64,000 nt of DNA from positions 186,001-250,000 of the forward strand of contig JARGNI010000002.1 in NCBI GenBank assembly GCA_029213195.1, given 5' to 3'. The translations under genes were made by a program, and so were the position numbers. This DNA comes from Verrucomicrobiales bacterium (lineage in GTDB: Bacteria > Verrucomicrobiota > Verrucomicrobiia > Verrucomicrobiales > DEV007). Shown in pieces: positions 35,807 through 44,239 of the stretch (position 1 is its first letter; the number at the start of each line of letters is the position of its first letter). Under the pieces are notes generated by a model. That model saw only the letters and a program-made list of their open reading frames with translations. It was not told where the DNA came from and searched no databases.

Positions 35807-38020
35807 ATGTCCTCCGACAAAAGTCAGTTCTTCGCCCTTATCTTTGCCCCACCCATCATGGCGGCAATCATGTGGTCTGTCTGGTCATCTGATGTTGTCC
35901 GCAGACTGGAAAACGTGACGGTGGACTGGCGGTTTGTTGCCCGAGCAGAGACAGATCCAGAACCCGATCCGCGAATCGCCCTGATTGGGATTGGGGGCGT
36001 TTCATTGGAGAACATCGCACGTTGGCAGGACTGGAATCGGAGCATCCATGCAAAGTTCCTCGAAACCTTAACCCATCGACCACCTGCCGTAGTGGCCTTC
36101 GATTTGTTTTTCTCGGAGAAATCCGTCAACGGAGAAGAGGATATCGTCTTTGCGGACGCCCTGGCTCTATACCCTTCGGCGATCACCGGAATGTATCTGG
36201 ACACGAGTAAGGAAACCTTTGAATGGCATCAGAAACATCCCTATCCGCCGGTCTCACTCTTCGCAACCAAGGCGTTCCCGAACGTGACGGGTGATGTCAG
36301 CAATCTACTCACCGGGCCAACGGCAAAAACACCAGTCGAGGTGATCGCCCAGAGTTCGTGGACAGCTTCGGTAAACTCTCCCCCATCCAATATCGATGGA
36401 ATGAGAAGGAAAATTCCCCTGATCGTACGGGTTGGTGAAGAAGTTTTTCCGTCGCTCGTCCTTCAGATCATCATGCAACTCGAGGAAGCCAATCGCGATT
36501 CGGTTGCCATTGAACTGGGTAGATCAATCACCGTCCCCAAGAAGAGCGGCGGGGAATGGGTAATTCCAATCGATGAAGCAGGAAAGCTCTATATCAACTA
36601 CCGTGACACGGCCCGGCTTCCTATGGTGGAATACTACTCCGTCTGGCAACAGATATTGAGGTCCCTGGACGGCGCGCCATGGCCACTTGAGGTACCGCCA
36701 CTCGAGGATCAGATTGTAATCATCGGTCAAAGTGCCGAAGGCCTTTCCGATTTTGGACCGACCCCCTATTCCGCAGAAGACCCTCTGTTCCGTGTTCAGG
36801 CTACCGTTTTGGATAGCATTTTGAGAGAGGACTATCTTCGCCAGATTCCAAAATCCATCACATTGATTACCTGGATGATCATTGCGTGGTTGACTCTAAT
36901 TGCGTTGAGAAAAGCACCATTTTCGGTCGCCCTGGGAGTGCCGGTCCTGATCACCTCTGGACTCGTCTTCCTGGCTTTCTACCTTTTCGACAAGTATTCC
37001 CTCCTCATCCCGCTCGCCCTGCCTGTGGTCGGCTTCCTTTTCATGCACACGACTATCGTCGGAGATCGCCTCGCTTCCGAGTTTCGCAAGAATCGCTACA
37101 TCCGCGGGGTCTTTGGATCCTACGTCTCGCCCGAGATCGTGAATCAGATTATCGACTCCGGAAAGACTCCAGAGCTAGGTGGAGAAAAAGTCGATATCAC
37201 GATCCTCTTCAGTGACATCCAAGGTTTTTCTACTTTTTCTGAGAAATTGGAACCAGAGGAATTGGTCGAACTGATGGTCGAATATCTCTCCGCTCTCACC
37301 GACATCCTGACCGACAAGGGAGGCTGTCTCGACAAGTATATCGGAGACGCGATCGACGCCATGTTCGGGGCCCCTCTTCCCCTGGATGGCCATGCCTACA
37401 TCGGCGTGGTTTCCACCATCGAGATGCAACGCAAACAGGCCGGTTTGCGAGAGAAATGGAAGTCCGAGGGACGCCCTGATCTCGTTCAGAACATGAGAAC
37501 CCGAATCGGACTCAATACCGGTTCTGCGGTGGTGGGAAACATGGGGTCCAGGCGACGCTTCAACTACACCATGATGGGTGACAACGTGAACCTTGGAGCA
37601 CGATGCGAGTCGGGCGCCAAGTCTTATGGAGTCTACACCATGATCACTGAGGCCACCTATTTGGAAGCCCGGAAAACGGCAGACGACATCGTCTACCGAT
37701 TCCTTGATCAGATCGTAGTCAAGGGAAGAACCCTTCCCGTCAAGGTCTACGAGGTCATCGAGACCCGCGATCGAGTTTCCGATGACACGCTCCGCTGTCT
37801 CGACCTCTATTCCCAGGGATTCGAATCCTACCTGGCGATGCAATGGGACGAGGCAATCCGTCTATTCGAGGAAGCATCCGAGTTGGAACCCTTCCAACCC
37901 GACCGGGATCCCGGAGTCGGCACCAACCCCTCACGGGTCATGATCGCAAGATGCGGAATTCTGAAGACGAGCCCACCGCCAGCCGACTGGGACGGCGTCT
38001 ATCGCATGACGGAAAAATAG
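35807..38020 (+). CDS. CHASE2-domain class III nucleotide cyclase
   Basis: 737 residues from the ATG at 35807 (a TTG eight codons upstream is possible). An N-terminal membrane helix precedes the extracytoplasmic CHASE2 sensor domain (~25-330: DPRIALIGIGGVSLENIARWQDW, PPAVVAFDLFF). Three membrane helices follow (~350-430), then a class III cyclase domain (~455-640). The metal-binding Asp residues are in ILFSDIQGFSTF and DKYIGDAIDAMFG, and FNYTMMGDNVNLGARCES carries the Asn/Arg and purine-specifying residues. The base specificity looks adenylate-like but is not proven. The C-terminal tail looks TPR-like (YSQGFESYLAMQWDEAIRLF). It probably makes a cyclic nucleotide in response to an envelope signal linked to the TPS cassette next door. 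Confidence 0.88.
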   Translation: MSSDKSQFFALIFAPPIMAAIMWSVWSSDVVRRLENVTVDWRFVARAETDPEPDPRIALIGIGGVSLENIARWQDWNRSIHAKFLETLTHRPPAVVAFDLFFSEKSVNGEEDIVFADALALYPSAITGMYLDTSKETFEWHQKHPYPPVSLFATKAFPNVTGDVSNLLTGPTAKTPVEVIAQSSWTASVNSPPSNIDGMRRKIPLIVRVGEEVFPSLVLQIIMQLEEANRDSVAIELGRSITVPKKSGGEWVIPIDEAGKLYINYRDTARLPMVEYYSVWQQILRSLDGAPWPLEVPPLEDQIVIIGQSAEGLSDFGPTPYSAEDPLFRVQATVLDSILREDYLRQIPKSITLITWMIIAWLTLIALRKAPFSVALGVPVLITSGLVFLAFYLFDKYSLLIPLALPVVGFLFMHTTIVGDRLASEFRKNRYIRGVFGSYVSPEIVNQIIDSGKTPELGGEKVDITILFSDIQGFSTFSEKLEPEELVELMVEYLSALTDILTDKGGCLDKYIGDAIDAMFGAPLPLDGHAYIGVVSTIEMQRKQAGLREKWKSEGRPDLVQNMRTRIGLNTGSAVVGNMGSRRRFNYTMMGDNVNLGARCESGAKSYGVYTMITEATYLEARKTADDIVYRFLDQIVVKGRTLPVKVYEVIETRDRVSDDTLRCLDLYSQGFESYLAMQWDEAIRLFEEASELEPFQPDRDPGVGTNPSRVMIARCGILKTSPPPADWDGVYRMTEK

Positions 38021-38065
38021 GCATCGCGACAGCCATCAACTGAAGTCGCGCGTCTGCCTTCAGAT

Positions 38066-38842
38066 TCAATCGAGTGGCTGGGCGACAACTTGAAGGAGCG
38101 GTTTCACCACTGCGGGAGAAATCTCGGGAAAGGCGCTCAGAATTTTTGCGACCTTTCCGGAAACCAGGGGAGCGGCAAAACTACTCCCGGTTTCGACACG
38201 TGTCTGATGATCTGTCCAGGGAACCTCCACCCGCTCGCCCTTGGCAAAGAAAGAGACCATATTGCCTTCCCGACCGAACAGCTCATCCGGCTCACAATCA
38301 ATCCCCCCCACACTGATCACACTCGGAAAGAAAGAGGGCCACTCTCGGACCGTCGAATCGACGTTCGAGCACGCAGCTACCACCTGGACTCCAGCGAGGT
38401 AAGCCGCGTCGACCCACTCCTTATAGTCCATGACATACCGCGGCAATCCACGGCAACCAAAGCTGCAATTGATCACCTGGTATCCACGTGAAATGGCCTG
38501 GGTCACACACTCGGCGATCACGAAACTGCGGGCATGATTGGCACTGTCGAGGGCTCGAAAACTGCCGAGTTGAATTCCGGTTGCTTCCCGCACCAAGAGA
38601 CTTGCCACCGCTGTTCCATGCCCATACACATCCGCCCCCTGATTGTTCTCGATCTTGAGGCTCATCCCGTCACAGGAAACGGCAATGTCGTCCGTCAAGG
38701 TAACGCCGGAAAGCCCGGGATGACTTGTGTCCACCCCGGAGTCGATGACAGCGACCTTGATTCCGTCACCAGTTGCCTCGGCGAGCGCTTCTCGCACGCT
38801 GGGCAAGCTCGGCCACTTCGGATTCCCACTCTCAACCGGCAT
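38066..38842 (-). CDS. Cytoplasmic subtilisin-like serine protease (S8)
   Basis: 258 residues with the full S8 triad: Asp in VAVIDSGVDTSHPG, His in VYGHGTAVASLL and Ser in TGSSFAAPLVSG. The oxyanion Asn is likely the one in VVAACSNVDS. There is no signal peptide, no pro-domain and no C-terminal extension, so it looks like a minimal intracellular protease needing no secretion or maturation. It overlaps the GAF gene by 11 nt. The arrangement with a GAF protein and a small helical protein suggests a sensor-controlled protease. Its substrate is unknown. Confidence 0.88.
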   Translation of the reverse strand: MPVESGNPKWPSLPSVREALAEATGDGIKVAVIDSGVDTSHPGLSGVTLTDDIAVSCDGMSLKIENNQGADVYGHGTAVASLLVREATGIQLGSFRALDSANHARSFVIAECVTQAISRGYQVINCSFGCRGLPRYVMDYKEWVDAAYLAGVQVVAACSNVDSTVREWPSFFPSVISVGGIDCEPDELFGREGNMVSFFAKGERVEVPWTDHQTRVETGSSFAAPLVSGKVAKILSAFPEISPAVVKPLLQVVAQPLD

Positions 38843-39428
38843 CGTTCAATCCCAGGACAGCCGTGAGGAGTGCTTCATTGACGAGTCTTTCGACCACGCA
38901 GGTGACTCGAGCCAATTCCGCAACATCGTCGGAACTGAATCCCTGCTTCTGGTTGGTTTCCTGTTCTTCCAATTGGACACAGGAAACCACACCACGCAGC
39001 CCGAATCCAAAATAGAACGGGACCGCAATCATCGCCGAGGTGTGCTTAGCGATCTTTCGGTCCAATGTATCATCGTGTCCCGCGCTCGCCTGGATCGAAT
39101 TCTCGCAATACGGCTGCTGTTGTGCGTAGACCATGGAAATGATCCCGGAACCGATGAGCTGTTCAAAGCCAACGAGGGAGTCGGCATTGTCCCCGGAATT
39201 GTAGATCGCGACGAGATTTTCCTTCTGGTCACGAAACCAGACCGTGCCTTCGCAGCCGCCCACCCGCGCAAAGACCCGCTTGAACAAAGTCAGGCAGGCA
39301 TCGTCGAGAAGCCCGGCGAGATCCGCTGGAGCACAGGAATCGATCCACTTCTCAAGGTGAGTCGTCACCTCTCCCCCGGCAGAGCACAGGGATGGATCTC
39401 TAAGAAACCGGGTTCGGGTGCTCACCAT
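38832..39428 (-). CDS. GAF-domain-like protein
   Basis: 198 residues from the ATG at 39426-39428, 4 nt after the stop of the small protein gene. The region ~70-190 has the GAF pattern: GCEGTVWFRDQKENLVAIYNSG, SLVGFEQLIGSGIISMVYAQ, then DRKIAKHTSAMIAVPFYFGF and GVVSCVQLEE. GAF domains bind small ligands such as cyclic nucleotides, tetrapyrroles or NO-sensing iron. There is no attached output domain, so the output may be the subtilase whose start overlaps this gene. The cyclase at 35807 is a possible ligand source, though that link is speculative. Confidence 0.72.
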   Translation of the reverse strand: MVSTRTRFLRDPSLCSAGGEVTTHLEKWIDSCAPADLAGLLDDACLTLFKRVFARVGGCEGTVWFRDQKENLVAIYNSGDNADSLVGFEQLIGSGIISMVYAQQQPYCENSIQASAGHDDTLDRKIAKHTSAMIAVPFYFGFGLRGVVSCVQLEEQETNQKQGFSSDDVAELARVTCVVERLVNEALLTAVLGLNDAG

Positions 39429-39432
39429 AGGG

Positions 39433-39651
39433 TCAGGAATTCTGAAGCCGACTCACGAGTTCGTGAAGCGCCTTCTCATTTTCCAGGATCTTCGGGAGCA
39501 GGGACTCCCGAGCTTCCTCGCTGAGATTTCCCTCAGCGAAAGAGTGAATCTGCTCGATCTGCTCCTGGGTCAGAGGCTCGGAGGATCGACCGGAAACCTC
39601 GGGACCGAGGTTTTCAAGAAACTGGGCGAGAATGGAAATATCGTTGTTCAT
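39433..39651 (-). CDS. Small helical acidic protein, anti-sigma-domain-like
   Basis: 72 residues, first of three co-transcribed genes. It is helical and acidic, and the pattern LTQEQIEQIHSFAEGNLSEE followed by ARESLLPKILENEKALHELV resembles the zinc-binding anti-sigma (ASD/zf-HC2-like) module, in which a short loop of conserved Cys follows the Ser-Glu-Glu helix. Here the cysteines are replaced by ENEKA, so it would be a degenerate, non-zinc version. It may be a protein-interaction partner of the GAF protein or the protease. I do not recognise it as a named family. Confidence 0.6.
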   Translation of the reverse strand: MNNDISILAQFLENLGPEVSGRSSEPLTQEQIEQIHSFAEGNLSEEARESLLPKILENEKALHELVSRLQNS

Positions 39652-39710
39652 GGAGTTGGGTAATTAAGTTGCTTTCATGGAGACGAAGCAAACAGCCCTC
39701 CTATGCAGCA

Positions 39711-39739
39711 AAATGACAGAATTTCAGAAAATGTCATTT
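39711..39739. promoter_or_regulatory. Palindrome upstream of the small protein-GAF-subtilase operon
   Basis: AAATGACA (39711-39718) and TGTCATTT (39732-39739) are separated by 13 nt. It lies downstream of a minus-strand TATAAT (39772-39777, extended as TACTATAAT), so it would be in the leader or act as an operator. Confidence 0.5.
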
Positions 39740-39771
39740 CTCAAACCCGCAAAATCACCTGCCCTTATTAA

Positions 39772-39777
39772 ATTATA
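39772..39777 (-). promoter_or_regulatory. Predicted -10 box of the small protein-GAF-subtilase operon
   Basis: TATAAT read on the minus strand. The matching -35 is weak (GTCAAT-like at about 17 bp), which suggests an activated or extended -10 promoter. It lies 121 bp upstream of the small protein ATG. Confidence 0.5.
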
Positions 39778-39795
39778 GTATTTCTTGTTTTTATA

Positions 39796-39824
39796 TTGAC
39801 TATCTGAATGACTCCGATTATATT
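39796..39824 (+). promoter_or_regulatory. Strong sigma-70 promoter of the predicted small RNA
   Basis: TTGACT (39796-39801), a 17-bp spacer and TATATT (39819-39824). Expected start about 39830-39831. It diverges from the operon promoter at 39772. Confidence 0.75.
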
Positions 39825-39829
39825 CAGGG

Positions 39830-39915
39830 ACAAACAACGTCTAACGACGTTTGTTTTGTGTTGAGGGGTTATAAAGGCGGTGCCTGATTTGTTTCAGGTG
39901 CCGCCTTTTCTTTTT
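39830..39915 (+). ncRNA. Predicted ~86-nt small RNA
   Basis: It begins at the start site of the 39796 promoter. A 5' hairpin (AAACAACGTC with GACGTTTGTTT) is followed by a single-stranded TGAGGGGTTATAAAGG-like linker. The end is a strong intrinsic terminator (AAAGGCGG...CCGCCTTT, 15-bp stem with two wobble pairs, 39873-39908) and a T-run (TTTTCTTTTT). It has no credible open reading frame apart from a 9- or 10-codon possibility. It is divergent from the small protein-GAF-subtilase operon, with the two promoters 18 bp apart. Confidence 0.68.
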
Positions 39916-40006
39916 CCCCTGCCCTCGATCCGATCTTCCTCGGCTGAAAACTCCCTGGGAGCTTTCCTATCCGCTCAATTATTCGTCTGGGCCTCCGTCA
40001 CACAAG

Positions 40007-40050
40007 GAAAACGGCCCGGCGTTCGGATTCACATCCGTAGCACCGGGCCG
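40007..40050 (-). terminator. Two-tier hairpin followed by T-run on the minus strand
   Basis: CGGCCCGG (40012-40019) pairs with CCGGGCCG (40043-40050) around an inner CGGAT/ATCCG hairpin. On the minus strand it is followed by TTTTCC, so it would end a minus-strand transcript starting somewhere before 40200. Confidence 0.5.
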
Positions 40051-40101
40051 CCCCGTTCCGCACAAATTGTTGGTTTTCACCAGAAAGAGGGAGATGTCAC
40101 G

Positions 40102-40173
40102 ATGACCGAAGCTTCTTCTTTCCAGCAAGTTACGCAGGTTCTAACACCATACATCACCCTAACTTACCGATAA
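40102..40173 (+). CDS. Possible 23-aa small protein
   Basis: ATG at 40102 is preceded by AGAGGGAG 8 nt upstream, a better Shine-Dalgarno than most genes in this window have. It ends with two tandem stops (TAA TAG). The peptide MTEASSFQQVTQVLTPYITL plus three residues has no recognised family. A real gene here would be very short, so confidence is low. Confidence 0.3.
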   Translation: MTEASSFQQVTQVLTPYITLTYR

Positions 40174-40420
40174 TAGATACTTTTCGCAACTCAAAATTGA
40201 GACTTTTTCAATATTTGTGTCTTATTTTTAAAAACTGAGCACAGTTCTTCCCCAGCTCCTCGATCCAGCACCCGGAAGAATCGTCACTTCCTGAAGGTGG
40301 AAAAAACGTCTTTTTCACTCGACACCGATCAAGATCCCTTCATTGTAAGGAAAGATTTATCATTTCTGAGAATTGAATTCTTAGATTTGAGATCCCGCTC
40401 TACTCCTGCTTCCTCAGCTT

Positions 40421-43400
40421 ATGCGCCTCAAATCGCTCGAAATCCACGGTTTCAAGTCCTTCGCAGACAAGACCAAGCTCGAATTCCACGAAGGGGTGAC
40501 CGGTATCGTCGGCCCGAATGGTTGCGGCAAGTCCAATATCGTGGATGCGATGCGTTGGGTTCTGGGAGAAACTTCCGCCAAAGCCCTGCGTGGTGGTGAG
40601 ATGGCCGATGTCATTTTTAATGGCACGGATCGTCGCTCCCCTCTCGGCATGGCCGAGGTGACCTTGACGCTCAGCGGGTGCACGGGCGTGCTGGAAACCG
40701 ATTATGATGAGGTGGCGCTCGGTCGCCGAGTCTTCCGGGATGGGAAGAGTGAATACCTCATCAACAAGCAACCCTGTCGTCTCAAGGACATCCACAATCT
40801 CCTCATGGGCACCGGGATCGGTCGATCGAGCTACTCCATCATGGAGCAGGGAAAGATCGACATGCTGCTCAGTTCGAAGCCGGAAGACCGACGGGCCGTC
40901 TTCGAGGAAGCGGCAGGCATCACAAAATACAAGCAGCAGAAGAAGGAAGCACTCCGGAAACTCGACTATACCGAGGCAAACCTGGTTCGCATTCGAGACG
41001 TCATCGCCGAGAACGAACGGCAGATTCGCTCTCTCTCACGACAGGCTTCCAAAGCCAAACGCTACCAGGGACTTTTCGACGACGTCAAGACACTGGAGCT
41101 CCACCTCAGTCACAAGCAGTGGCGAGAGCTCAGAGCTGAGAAATCGGAACTCAACACCTCGGCCCGAGCTCTTCGCCTGCAGCAGGACGAACTCGAGGAG
41201 GCGATCGAGAAACGCCAGGCCCAGATGGCCTCTGCCCGTGTTGAATACCAGCAGATCGAGCGTCGCCTCACCGATTTACAATCCCAGCTGGCGCGACTCG
41301 AGAATGAGATCAGCTCGGCAAATAACCGGATCGAATTCAATGGGGAAAGAGCGCACGAACTGAGTGTTCTCATCAAGAAGAACCAGGAAGACATCGCCGA
41401 AGCGACGTCTAAGAAAGAGCGGCAGGAATCCGATATCGCATCCGCGACCTCCCAGTTGACCGCCATCGAAAATGAGATCGAGGAGCAACAGGTCGAAGTC
41501 GAGCGACTGGAATCTTCGACCGCGGAAGCACGCGAAAAAAGAGAGGCACTCAGCATTCAGCTACGGGAAGTGGAAGAAGAGCGCAGCCAGCTGAAGAGCC
41601 GGATCGCCAGCCTTTCCGCGACGATCGAGACCAACCAGAGCCAGGCGGAATCCGACTCGCATCGGGAACGACAGCTCGATGACGAACTGGCACGGCTCGC
41701 TGTCGATGAGGAGTCTCGCAAAGGCGACGCTGGCGAGCTTCACGACCGAATCGGGGAGCAACAGAAGGGAATCGAAGAGTTCGAGGAGAATCTCGCCGAG
41801 ATGGAGCAAAAATACCACCAGGCAAAACGCTCCGCGGTGGACCTGCAGGAAAGTCTTTCCGGTCTTCACAAACTTCATGCCGAGAAACAGTCCCGCCTCG
41901 AAGTTCTCGAGCAATTGCTCGCGGATGGCGAAGGATTCGAGAAAGGAACTCGAGCCGTCGTCAAGACGCTCGGAGAGTCCTCCGAGTTGAATGGGAAGGT
42001 TCATCTGCCTCTTTCCCGCTACCTGCGCGTCGCTCCCGAATTTGCCGAAGCCATCGAGGTAGCCCTGGGCCGACGTCTCCAGGCAGTCCTCGTCGAAGAC
42101 CTCGATGTGGCCCAGAAAGTAGTTTCCGCGCTTCGTGAAGAAAATCTGGGAACGGCCTCCGTCGTGGCAAGAACCCATATCTCTTCTTCGAAGCGGAAGA
42201 AGGCAGGCCGGGCTCCTCTCGGTGCGATCGGTTGGGCCGTTGAGAAGATCGAGGTCGACTCCGAGGTCGATACGCTGGTCCACGACCTGCTCTCGGGGAT
42301 TCTCCTGGCTCCTGACCTGCCCACCGGAATTCGCCTGCGGGAAAAACATCCCGACCTGGCAGTGGCAACCCTCGATGGCGCCTTCCTGACACGGGAAGGA
42401 ATTCTCCAGGGAGGTCGGACCGGCGACGAATCGGTCTCGGTTCTGCGAATGCAGAATGAGATCAGCGAACTCCGCGAACTGGCCGAAACTCTTCGCGCCG
42501 AGGTAGCGCAACGACAGGAGCGTCGGGACGAACTCAACTCGCGAGTCGACCAGCTCGAAGAGACACTCCAGATCGCCCGGGAAAGGTTGCAACAGAAGCG
42601 GGTCGCCAATTCAAAACTGGAAGGCAAACACGCTCTCATCGAGCGAGACCTGAACCAGCTTCGGAACAAGATTGAGAGTATCCAGTGGGAGAAGAAGGAG
42701 GTCAAAGAGCGGCAGGAAGTCATCTCCCTCACCCTCGAAGGCAACCTCGCCGAGCGCGAGAGCACAACCGCTCGCGTAGCGGAACTTGATGCCCTAACCG
42801 AAGAATGTACCCAAGGTCTCAGCGAGGCGAGGATCTGGGAGGAATCCCTCACCGAGGAAGTCACGGAGGCACGGACGACGCTGGCGGTGAAACATGGTAC
42901 CCGGGAAAGCCTCGTCGAGCAACGCGATCCCATGCTGGACCGACTCGCCGAGCTGGAATCCCTCATCGAGAAGAACCAGGCCGAGATTCTCGACTACGAA
43001 GAAAGGATCGAGAGAGCCGCAGGTGAAACCGAGGCCCTCCAGGAAAGCATCCGCGATTGGCAATCCCAAATCGAAAGTCTCTCTACCGAGCAGGAAGACA
43101 TTCAGACCGAGAAGAATGGCTACTCGGAAAAGATCGAGGCCGGCGAAGAAGAATTGACCGCGAAGCGTCGCGAGGTGCAGGTCGTCGCCGAACAGCGAGG
43201 AAAAGAAGAAGTCAAGACAGCTCAGCTCGACATCCAGCTGGAGAATCTGGAACGCAATTGTCGGGATCGTTACCGCACCGAACTGGAGTTCTTCGAGCCG
43301 GACAGCCATGCTCTGCTGCTCGCGATCGAAGAACGGAAGCGAAACGGTGCTGCACGAGTCGTGCGCAAAGCACCTCCTGCAGAGGAAGAAGCGCATTCAA

Positions 43401-44173
43401 CTCCCTCCGGAGAAACTCCCTCCGAAGAGTTGGGCGCTGACGACGAAGCGACCGAACTGGAAGATCCGGCGGAACCCGATTGGGAGTTTGTCGAGGAGAT
43501 CGTGACCCAGTTGAGAACCAAGCTCGATTCCATGGGACCGGTTAACATTGATGCCATCGAGGAGTTCGACGAGTTGGAGGAACACTACCGCTTCAACGTT
43601 CAGCAACTGGAGGATCTCGAAAACTCCAAGGAAGAACTCCTTCGAATGATCGCGAGGATCAACCGCGACACGAGGAAGATGTTCTCCGAGACCTTCGAAC
43701 AAATCCGGAAGAATTTCCGCGACATGTTCAAGGAGCTCTTTGGAGACAAGGCCAAGGCCGACCTTCTCCTCATGGATGACGCCGATCCTCTTGAATGCGG
43801 AATCGATATCATCGCGAAACCCCCAGGCAAGAAGCTTCAGTCGATCAGCCTTCTTTCCGGAGGCGAGCGCTCCATGACCGCCGTCGCCCTGCTCTTTGGG
43901 ATCTACATGGTGAAACCTTCTCCCTTCTGTGTTCTCGACGAGTTGGATGCTCCGCTGGACGAAGCCAATATCAATCGCTTCATCCGGGTTCTCGACCGTT
44001 TCATCGGAGGCAGCCAGTTCGTCATCGTGACCCACAGCAAACGCACGATGTCCCGTGCCGACGTGATGTATGGAGTTTCGATGGAAGAATTCGGGGTTTC
44101 GAAGACCGTTGGCGTGACCTTCTCCAAGGCAAACGAAGCGAAAGGGCTCAAGACTGCCGCAGTCGGTGGCTGA
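40421..44173 (+). CDS. smc: Chromosome segregation SMC protein
   Basis: 1250 residues. MRLKSLEIHGFKSFADKTKL and the Walker A loop GPNGCGKSNIVDAMRWVLGE open the N-terminal ATPase half, followed by long coiled coils (~170-500 and ~670-980). The hinge (~515-650) includes LGRRLQAVLVEDLDVAQKVV. The C-terminal half holds the ABC signature LLSGGERSMTAVALLFGIYM and Walker B FCVLDELDAPLDEANI. A Pro/Glu-rich acidic insertion (KAPPAEEEAHSTPSGETPSE onwards, ~985-1030) precedes the C-terminal head and is lineage-specific. It forms a dimer with ScpA/ScpB kleisin partners, neither of which is in the window, and folds and segregates the chromosome. Confidence 0.97.
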   Translation: MRLKSLEIHGFKSFADKTKLEFHEGVTGIVGPNGCGKSNIVDAMRWVLGETSAKALRGGEMADVIFNGTDRRSPLGMAEVTLTLSGCTGVLETDYDEVALGRRVFRDGKSEYLINKQPCRLKDIHNLLMGTGIGRSSYSIMEQGKIDMLLSSKPEDRRAVFEEAAGITKYKQQKKEALRKLDYTEANLVRIRDVIAENERQIRSLSRQASKAKRYQGLFDDVKTLELHLSHKQWRELRAEKSELNTSARALRLQQDELEEAIEKRQAQMASARVEYQQIERRLTDLQSQLARLENEISSANNRIEFNGERAHELSVLIKKNQEDIAEATSKKERQESDIASATSQLTAIENEIEEQQVEVERLESSTAEAREKREALSIQLREVEEERSQLKSRIASLSATIETNQSQAESDSHRERQLDDELARLAVDEESRKGDAGELHDRIGEQQKGIEEFEENLAEMEQKYHQAKRSAVDLQESLSGLHKLHAEKQSRLEVLEQLLADGEGFEKGTRAVVKTLGESSELNGKVHLPLSRYLRVAPEFAEAIEVALGRRLQAVLVEDLDVAQKVVSALREENLGTASVVARTHISSSKRKKAGRAPLGAIGWAVEKIEVDSEVDTLVHDLLSGILLAPDLPTGIRLREKHPDLAVATLDGAFLTREGILQGGRTGDESVSVLRMQNEISELRELAETLRAEVAQRQERRDELNSRVDQLEETLQIARERLQQKRVANSKLEGKHALIERDLNQLRNKIESIQWEKKEVKERQEVISLTLEGNLAERESTTARVAELDALTEECTQGLSEARIWEESLTEEVTEARTTLAVKHGTRESLVEQRDPMLDRLAELESLIEKNQAEILDYEERIERAAGETEALQESIRDWQSQIESLSTEQEDIQTEKNGYSEKIEAGEEELTAKRREVQVVAEQRGKEEVKTAQLDIQLENLERNCRDRYRTELEFFEPDSHALLLAIEERKRNGAARVVRKAPPAEEEAHSTPSGETPSEELGADDEATELEDPAEPDWEFVEEIVTQLRTKLDSMGPVNIDAIEEFDELEEHYRFNVQQLEDLENSKEELLRMIARINRDTRKMFSETFEQIRKNFRDMFKELFGDKAKADLLLMDDADPLECGIDIIAKPPGKKLQSISLLSGGERSMTAVALLFGIYMVKPSPFCVLDELDAPLDEANINRFIRVLDRFIGGSQFVIVTHSKRTMSRADVMYGVSMEEFGVSKTVGVTFSKANEAKGLKTAAVGG

Positions 44174-44239
44174 CCTCAGCCGCCCCCTTCGTCAAAAAGG
44201 AGTTGAGTCCCCCCGCCCCCTTGCGCGAGAGTATTGATT

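Larger units (their letters stand above)
39917..40420. other. Non-coding stretch before smc
   Basis: About 500 bp with no convincing long gene. It holds a minus-strand terminator-like hairpin (40007-40050), a possible 23-codon plus-strand reading frame (40102-40173) and an AT-rich segment (40174-40420) that presumably contains the smc promoter. No clear Shine-Dalgarno precedes smc. Confidence 0.6.

Noticed and set aside
30144-38020. The FecR gene as part of an iron-uptake FecIR system
   Set aside because: No ECF sigma factor or TonB receptor is adjacent. The sigma factor at 59765 and the receptor at 52263 are far away and not arranged with it.
39433-39651. RiPP precursor peptide paired with a PatA-like subtilase
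   Set aside because: The 72-aa protein is a charged helix with no Cys/Ser/Thr-rich core or cleavage motif, and no cyclase or dehydratase gene is present. An adaptor role fits better.
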